DNA of 64,000 nt from Sciscionella marina DSM 45152 (GTDB taxonomy: Bacteria > Actinomycetota > Actinomycetes > Mycobacteriales > Pseudonocardiaceae): the NCBI RefSeq assembly GCF_000379465.1, contig NZ_KB905380.1, positions 806,001-870,000 on the forward strand, in the 5' to 3' direction. The position numbers were made by a program, and so were the translations under genes. Below, in pieces: positions 59,323 through 64,000 of this stretch; position 1 is the first letter of the stretch; each line of letters opens with the position of its first letter. The notes under the pieces are model-generated. The model was not told the DNA's origin. It made no database searches and saw nothing but the letters and a program-made list of their open reading frames with translations.

Positions 59323-60579
59323 TCATGAGTACTCCCGGTGGAATCGCCGGTGCCAGGCGAGGGCCTGTTCATCGGTCAGCGAGGCGACCTGGTCGAGCAC
59401 CACGCGCAGCCCCTCGGCCTCGCCCCGGGCCGCCCGCAGTGCGGCGGCGTGCACCGGATCGAGCCGGTCCACCCGCCCGCGCAGGGCCGCGATCAGTTCG
59501 GCGAGCAGTTCGCGCTGCCGCCGCTGCAGGGCGAGCCGGCGCGGATCGCTCATCACGTAGCGCAGCGCCACCGCCTTGAGCAGGGCGACCTCGGCGCGCA
59601 CTCCGGTGGGCACGACCAGCCCCGCCGCGTACCGGGAAAGCCGGCCCGCGCCGTATTCGCTCCTGGTGGCCGCGACCGGGGCGGTGGCGAACCGGCCGAC
59701 CAGTTCGGAGGTCAGCTGTTTCAGGGCGATGTGCGCACGCAGGGTTCCGTCGAAGCCGTGTTTGGCGAGCTCGGCGACCGAGGGGATGGCGAGCAGCTCC
59801 TGGGCCGCGGTCTCCACCTCGGCCGGATCGATGGCGGTGTAGTTGCGCACCGCGAGCCGGGCCAGGTCGGCGCGTTCGGAGGCATCCGCGAGCGCGGACA
59901 GTTCGACACGGCCGGCCAATACCCCATCCTCCACATCGTGCACCGAGTAGGCCACATCGTCGGACCAGTCCATGACCTGCGCCTCGAGGCAGACCGCGGT
60001 CCCGGGTGTGCCCTCGCGCATCCAGGTGAACACGGGGAAGTCGTCGGCGTAGACCCCGAACTTGGCGCTGTCCGGCCCGCGCGGCCAGGGGTACTTGGTG
60101 GCCGCGTCCAAGCAGGCGCGGGTGAGGTTGAGCCCGTAGCTGCGCCCGTCCGCGCCGAGCACCTTCGGTTCGAGCCTGGTCAGGATGCGCAGGGTCTGGG
60201 CGTTCCCTTCGAATCCGCCGCAGTCCGTGCCCGCCTCGTCGAGCGCCCACTCGCCGTTGTGCCCGAACGGCGGATGCCCGATGTCGTGCGCGAGGCCCGC
60301 GGTGTCCACCACATCGGGGTCCGCGCCGAGGCCTTCGGCGATCTCCCTGCCGATCTGGGCGACCTCGAGCGAATGCGTCAGTCTGGTGCGCGGGGCCGCG
60401 TGTCCCTGCCCCTCTCCCGGGCCGACGACCTGGGTTTTCCCGGCGAGCCTGCGCAGCGCGGCACTGTGCAGCACGCGCGCCCGGTCCCGGGCGAACGGCC
60501 CGCGACCGGCCACCTCGGCGGCGGGCAGCGCGCCGAACTTGACCGGCTCGGTGTAGGCGCGCTGCTCCTCGAATCGCAT
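59323..60579 (-). CDS. dgt: dGTPase-like deoxyguanosinetriphosphate triphosphohydrolase
   Basis: The 418-residue HD-domain phosphohydrolase shows RRLAGKTQVVGPGEG, RTRLTHSLEVAQIGREIAE, the metal motif LAHDIGHPPFGHNGEWAL and EAQVMDWSDDVAYSVHDVED. Such enzymes hydrolyse dNTPs to nucleosides and triphosphate and control dNTP pools. A -10 TATCCT ends 6 bases before the ATG. In mycobacteria dgt and dnaG are neighbours (Rv2344c/Rv2343c); here a serpin separates them. Confidence 0.92.
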   Translation of the reverse strand: MRFEEQRAYTEPVKFGALPAAEVAGRGPFARDRARVLHSAALRRLAGKTQVVGPGEGQGHAAPRTRLTHSLEVAQIGREIAEGLGADPDVVDTAGLAHDIGHPPFGHNGEWALDEAGTDCGGFEGNAQTLRILTRLEPKVLGADGRSYGLNLTRACLDAATKYPWPRGPDSAKFGVYADDFPVFTWMREGTPGTAVCLEAQVMDWSDDVAYSVHDVEDGVLAGRVELSALADASERADLARLAVRNYTAIDPAEVETAAQELLAIPSVAELAKHGFDGTLRAHIALKQLTSELVGRFATAPVAATRSEYGAGRLSRYAAGLVVPTGVRAEVALLKAVALRYVMSDPRRLALQRRQRELLAELIAALRGRVDRLDPVHAAALRAARGEAEGLRVVLDQVASLTDEQALAWHRRFHREYS

Positions 60580-60585
60580 GCGCCC

Positions 60586-60591
60586 AGGATA
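60586..60591 (-). promoter_or_regulatory. -10 element of leaderless dgt
   Basis: TATCCT on the minus strand ends 6 bases before the ATG at 60579. Confidence 0.6.
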
Positions 60592-60729
60592 GTGCCGGAC
60601 ACCGACAAGTTCCGGTTACCTTGACACGGTCGGCCCGCCCGGTGAAATCCGATCCGGCGGAGCTGTCCCGGCGGGCCATTTCCCGTTCGTCGTCCTGACG
60701 AGAACCGGAAGAGCGAACGGAGGAGACGA

Positions 60730-61062
60730 TTGCGGTACGCACTGCTGTTCTGCGTGGACGAGGAACTCGCCGAGGACGCGGCCGCCGAGGCAAGCTGCCG
60801 GGCGTGGACGGCCGAGATGCGCGAACGCGGGGTGCTCGGCGAGAGTCTCGGGCTGCGCCCGCCATACGAGGCGACGAGCATCCGGGTGCGCGAGCAGAAC
60901 GCGCTGCTCACCGACGGCCCCTTCGCCGAAACCCGGGAGCAGCTGGCCGGGCTGACCGTCGTGGACTGCGCGGACCTGGACGAGGCGCTGGAGATCGCGG
61001 CGAAGCATCCGGCGGCGCGCATGGGCGTTGTCGAGGCCCGCCCGCTGATTTCCGGACACTGA
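60730..61062 (+). CDS. YCII/DGPF-family protein 1
   Basis: The 110-residue protein has the DGPF signature LLTDGPFAETREQLAGLTVVD and the closing ALEIAAKHPAA. The TTG start follows GGAGGAG. YCII domains are small ferredoxin-like barrels often encoded next to ECF42-type sigma factors, as here. The 150-bp gap to divergent dgt has no ORF and carries both promoters. Function is unknown. Confidence 0.88.
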   Translation: MRYALLFCVDEELAEDAAAEASCRAWTAEMRERGVLGESLGLRPPYEATSIRVREQNALLTDGPFAETREQLAGLTVVDCADLDEALEIAAKHPAARMGVVEARPLISGH

Positions 61063-61073
61063 TTTCCGGACAC
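61046..61073 (+). repeat. perfect tandem 14-bp duplication
   Basis: TGATTTCCGGACAC occurs at 61046-61059 and again at 61060-61073. It spans the stop codon of the first DGPF gene. Confidence 0.9.
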
Positions 61074-61097
61074 CGATTCCGAGCGAGGAGAGTGAGC

Positions 61098-61424
61098 ATG
61101 CAGTATCTGCTGTTGGTCTGCGCGGACGCCGAGGCCGGGGCGGCGCACGCCCAGGACGGTTGCGAGGGCTGGAGCGAGGAGATGATCGAGCGCGGGGTGC
61201 TGCGCGGCGGTGGTGGGCTCCGGCCACCGAACGAGGCGAGAACGGTCCGGGTGCGCGAGGAACAGATCCTGTACACCGATGGGCCGTTCGCCGAGACGCG
61301 GGAACAGGTCGGCGGGTTCACGCTGATCGAGTGCGCGGACATGGACACCGCGCTGGAGATCGCGGCGAAGCATCCGGCCGCCAGGTACGGCTGCATCGAG
61401 GTCCGGCCCATGTTCACCCCGTGA
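61098..61424 (+). CDS. YCII/DGPF-family protein 2
   Basis: The 108-residue paralogue of the preceding gene has ILYTDGPFAETREQVGGFTL and ALEIAAKHPAARYG. RBS GAGGAGAG. Its stop overlaps the GTG start of the sigma-factor gene (GTGA), showing a coupled three-gene operon. Both DGPF proteins are likely targets or partners of that sigma factor. Confidence 0.88.
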   Translation: MQYLLLVCADAEAGAAHAQDGCEGWSEEMIERGVLRGGGGLRPPNEARTVRVREEQILYTDGPFAETREQVGGFTLIECADMDTALEIAAKHPAARYGCIEVRPMFTP

Positions 61425-62650
61425 ACACCGCCGACGAGGCTCTCGGCGCCGCTTTCCGCGAGGAGTGGGGGCAGGTGCTGGCCACGCTGATCCGGGTGAC
61501 CGGGGACTGGGAGCTCGCCGAGGAGTGCGTGCAGGAGGCCTTCACGAAGGCGCTGGAACGCTGGCGGGCCGAAGGGGTTCCCCGGCGCCCGGGTGCCTGG
61601 CTGACCACGGCCGCGCGGAACACCGCCATCGACCGGTTGCGGCGCGCGGCCGTCGGCGCGGAGAAACTCCGGGAGGTGGCCGCGATGTGGCACGAACCCG
61701 AAAGCGGGGAGCACGCGGAGATCCCGGACGAGCGGCTGAAGCTGATGTTCACCTGCTGCCATCCCGCGCTCACCATGGAGGCCAGAGTGGCGCTCACCCT
61801 GCGCACTCTCGCGGGGCTGCGCCCGGCCGAGATCGCGCGCGCCTTCCTGGTCGGCGAGGCGACCATCAACAAACGGATCACCCGGGCCAAGCAGAAGATC
61901 AAGCACGCGGGCATTCCCTACCGGGTGCCGCCCGCGCACCTGCTTCCCGAGCGCACCCCCGCGGTGCTCGCGGTGCTCTATCTGCTGTTCACCGAGGGAT
62001 ATGCGGCCACGGCCGGGGACGCGCTGGTGCGCAGGGAACTGTGCGCCGAGGCGATCCGGCTGGCCAGGGTGCTTGCCCGGCTGATGCCCGAGGAACCCGA
62101 GGTGTCCGGACTGCTCGCGTTGATGTTGCTGCACGACGCGCGCCGGGCGACCCGGGTGGACGCCGATGGCGCACTGGTGCTGCTCGCGGATCAGGACCGG
62201 ACGCGGTGGGACGCGGCCGAGATCGAGGAGGGCACTGCGCTGCTGGACGCGGCGCTGCGCAGGCGCAGCCCGGGCAGCTACCAGATCCAGGCGGCGATCG
62301 CGGCCTGTCACGCCCAGGCCGCGCGCCCGGAGGACACGGACTGGGCCCAGATCGCCGCGCTGTACGGCACGCTGACCCGGCTGCACCCAGCCCCGGTCGT
62401 GGAGCTCAACCGTGCGGTGGCGGTCGGCATGGCCGAGGGGCCGGCGGCCGGGCTCGCGATCGCCGATGCCCTCGCCGCCTCCGGAACGCTGTCCGGCTAC
62501 CATCTGCTGCCCGCGACCAGGGCGGATTTCCTGCGCCGCCTTGGCCGCACCGAGGAGGCGGCGCAGGCCTATCGCGCCGCGCTCGGGCTTGCCGGGACCG
62601 AGGCCGAGCGCGGCTATCTGCGCGGGCGGCTCACCGAGCTCGGCGGCTAG
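61421..62650 (+). CDS. ECF42-type RNA polymerase sigma factor
   Basis: Sigma region 2 is LIRVTGDWELAEECVQEAFT followed by KALERWRAEG, and region 4 is LRTLAGLRPAEIARAFLVGE then TINKRITRAKQKIK. The 409-residue protein has a long C-terminal helical, TPR-like domain (from about 190, PAVLAVLYLLFTEGYAAT to AQAYRAALGLAGTEAERGYL) that identifies the ECF42 group. These factors are encoded with DGPF proteins; two are present here. Confidence 0.9.
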   Translation: MNTADEALGAAFREEWGQVLATLIRVTGDWELAEECVQEAFTKALERWRAEGVPRRPGAWLTTAARNTAIDRLRRAAVGAEKLREVAAMWHEPESGEHAEIPDERLKLMFTCCHPALTMEARVALTLRTLAGLRPAEIARAFLVGEATINKRITRAKQKIKHAGIPYRVPPAHLLPERTPAVLAVLYLLFTEGYAATAGDALVRRELCAEAIRLARVLARLMPEEPEVSGLLALMLLHDARRATRVDADGALVLLADQDRTRWDAAEIEEGTALLDAALRRRSPGSYQIQAAIAACHAQAARPEDTDWAQIAALYGTLTRLHPAPVVELNRAVAVGMAEGPAAGLAIADALAASGTLSGYHLLPATRADFLRRLGRTEEAAQAYRAALGLAGTEAERGYLRGRLTELGG

Positions 62651-62659
62651 TCCCGCTCA

Positions 62660-64000
62660 CTACCCGCCGCAGCGCTCCAGGATGAGTTCCCGGACCCGCT
62701 TCGCGTCCGCCTGGCCGCTGGTGGCCTTCATGACCGCGCCGACGATCGCGCCCGCCGCGGCCACCTTCCCGCCGCGGATCTTCTCCGCGACATCCGGCTG
62801 AGCGGCCAGCGCCTCGTCCACGGCGGCGGTGAGCGCGGAGTCATCGGAGACCACCTTGAGTCCGCGCGCCTCCACGACCGCGTCCGGTTCACCTTCCCCG
62901 GCCAGTACCCCGTCCACGACCTGGCGGGCCAGTGCCGTGGTCAGTTCCCCGCCTGCGACAAGGGCGATCACCCGGGCCACGTGCTCCGGGGTGATGGGCA
63001 GCTCGGCGAGCTCGATCTCCCGGGTGTTGGCCTGCTGCAACAGGTAGGACACCCACCAGCCGCGCGCCGCCTCGGAATCCGCGCCCGCGGCAACGGTGGC
63101 CTCGACCAGTTCCACCGCGCCCGCGCTGACCAGGTCCCGCAATTCCTCATCGGAGAGCTTCCAGTCGGCCTGGATGCGCTTGCGGTGCTCGGCGGGCTTC
63201 TCCGGCAGCGTGGCACGCAGCCGCTCGACCCACGCGTGCGACGGCGCGATCGGCACCAGGTCCGGTTCCGGGAAGTAGCGGTAGTCCTCGCTGGTCTCCT
63301 TGCGCCGTCCCGCCGTCGTGGACCCGTCGGTCTCGTGGAAGTGCCGGGTCTCCTGGACGATCTCCCCGCCATCGGTGAGCACGGCGGCCTGGCGGCACAT
63401 CTCGAACCGGACCGCGCGCTGCACCGAACGCAGTGAGTTGACGTTCTTGGTCTCAGTCCGCGTACCGAAGGTCTCGGTGCCGAGCGGGCGCAGCGAAACG
63501 TTCGCATCGCAGCGCATGGAGCCCTGGTCCATGCGCACATCCGAGACTCCGAGCGAACGCACCAGATCGCGCAGCGCGGTGACATAGGCGCGCGCCACCT
63601 CGGGGGCCCGGGCACCGGCGCCCTCGATGGGCTTGGTGACGATCTCGATCAGCGGGACCCCGGAGCGGTTGTAGTCCAGCAGCGAGTGGTCGGCACCGTG
63701 GATCCGCCCGGTCGCGCCACCGACGTGCAGCATCTTGCCGGTGTCCTCTTCCATGTGCGCGCGCTCGATACCGATCCGCACGATCTCGCCTTCGGAGAGT
63801 TCCACATCCAGGTACCCGTCGAAGCAGATCGGCTCGTCGTACTGCGAGGTCTGGAAGTTCTTCGGCTGATCGGGATAGAAGTAGTTCTTGCGCGCGAACC
63901 GGCACCAGTCCGCGATCTCGCAGTTGAGCGCGAGACCGATGCGGATCGCCGACTCCACCCCGGCACCGTTGACCACCGGAAGCGAACCCGGCAGGCCGAG
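62660..64000 (-). CDS. gatB: Asp/Glu-tRNA amidotransferase subunit B, partial
   Basis: GatB transfers ammonia from GatA to misacylated Glu-tRNA(Gln) or Asp-tRNA(Asn). The visible 447 residues include [87 protein letters not shown] and a C-terminal YqeY-like helical domain. The gene begins beyond the window end. It terminates at 62660, converging with the sigma-factor gene. Confidence 0.95.
   Translation of the reverse strand, partial: LGLPGSLPVVNGAGVESAIRIGLALNCEIADWCRFARKNYFYPDQPKNFQTSQYDEPICFDGYLDVELSEGEIVRIGIERAHMEEDTGKMLHVGGATGRIHGADHSLLDYNRSGVPLIEIVTKPIEGAGARAPEVARAYVTALRDLVRSLGVSDVRMDQGSMRCDANVSLRPLGTETFGTRTETKNVNSLRSVQRAVRFEMCRQAAVLTDGGEIVQETRHFHETDGSTTAGRRKETSEDYRYFPEPDLVPIAPSHAWVERLRATLPEKPAEHRKRIQADWKLSDEELRDLVSAGAVELVEATVAAGADSEAARGWWVSYLLQQANTREIELAELPITPEHVARVIALVAGGELTTALARQVVDGVLAGEGEPDAVVEARGLKVVSDDSALTAAVDEALAAQPDVAEKIRGGKVAAAGAIVGAVMKATSGQADAKRVRELILERCGG

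Noticed and set aside
60690-60725. Possible ECF42 promoter (TGACGA followed by CGA) before the DGPF genes
   Set aside because: The spacing is too short and -35 match is imperfect compared with what I recall for ECF42 targets.

Overview
This window is high-GC actinobacterial DNA, most likely from the order Pseudonocardiales. Supporting signs are very high GC at third codon positions, frequent GTG and TTG starts, DUF5753/DUF397 and DUF3558 families, F420/PPOX-type enzymes, an actinobacterial homodimeric pyruvate dehydrogenase E1, and a gene order around aceE, fabD, acpP and fabF that matches mycobacteria (Rv2238c to Rv2246) and streptomycetes. The genus cannot be fixed from sequence alone.

Layout. 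1-1.6 kb: an XRE/DUF5753 plus DUF397 pair and a small DUF4190 membrane protein. 1.7-4.2 kb: two divergent citrate-synthase genes, one with an N-terminal DNA-binding domain. 4.2-10.3 kb: GNAT, a family-3 glycosidase lipoprotein, tRNA-Val, AhpE-type peroxiredoxin, DUF3052 and aceE. 10.3-15.8 kb: MFS pump/flavin reductase/TetR module, two tandem paralogues of a degenerate double-SRPBCC protein, and a PnuC-family transporter under an FMN riboswitch (probable riboflavin importer). 15.9-23.3 kb: PucR-type regulator (FasR-like), an ArsR/SRPBCC pair, the FAS-II core operon fabD-fabH-acpP-fabF, and DUF3145. 23.5-32.4 kb: unknown membrane protein, MpaB-type oxygenase, TetR/DUF4188, a ThDP enzyme and two flavoproteins, a proline-iminopeptidase-like hydrolase and an NTF2-like protein. 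32.5-38.2 kb: an esterase-esterase-LysX cluster for lysyl-phosphatidylglycerol. 38.4-41.7 kb: tRNA-Asn, DUF4186, TetR/FAD-monooxygenase, isochorismatase-like hydrolase and tRNA-Met. 41.7-43.7 kb: a decayed island next to tRNA-Met, with an integrase C-terminal remnant and three frameshifted secretion-type genes. 43.9-53.3 kb: stress and resistance genes (MarR, ECF41 sigma with its AhpD-like partner, SDR, MFS, HxlR/DUF899, VOC, PPOX) and two pseudogenes. 53.3-64 kb: acyl-CoA synthetase, trans-aconitate methyltransferase, dnaG, serpin, dgt, an ECF42-type sigma factor with two DGPF/YCII proteins, and gatB running off the window.

Regulation is unusually readable. Thirteen genes have a TANNNT -10 element ending 6-7 bases before the start codon, which implies leaderless transcripts. 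One 19-bp divergent gap appears to hold two overlapping -10 elements. Several local regulators sit beside clear inverted repeats. The strongest points for follow-up are the riboswitch-controlled transporter, the multi-frameshift island, the bidirectional leaderless promoter, the trio of double-SRPBCC proteins, the LysX/esterase operon, the serpin between dnaG and dgt, and the perfect 16-bp inverted repeat upstream of the methyltransferase gene. All identifications come from reading the sequence and recalled family features; no database search was run.
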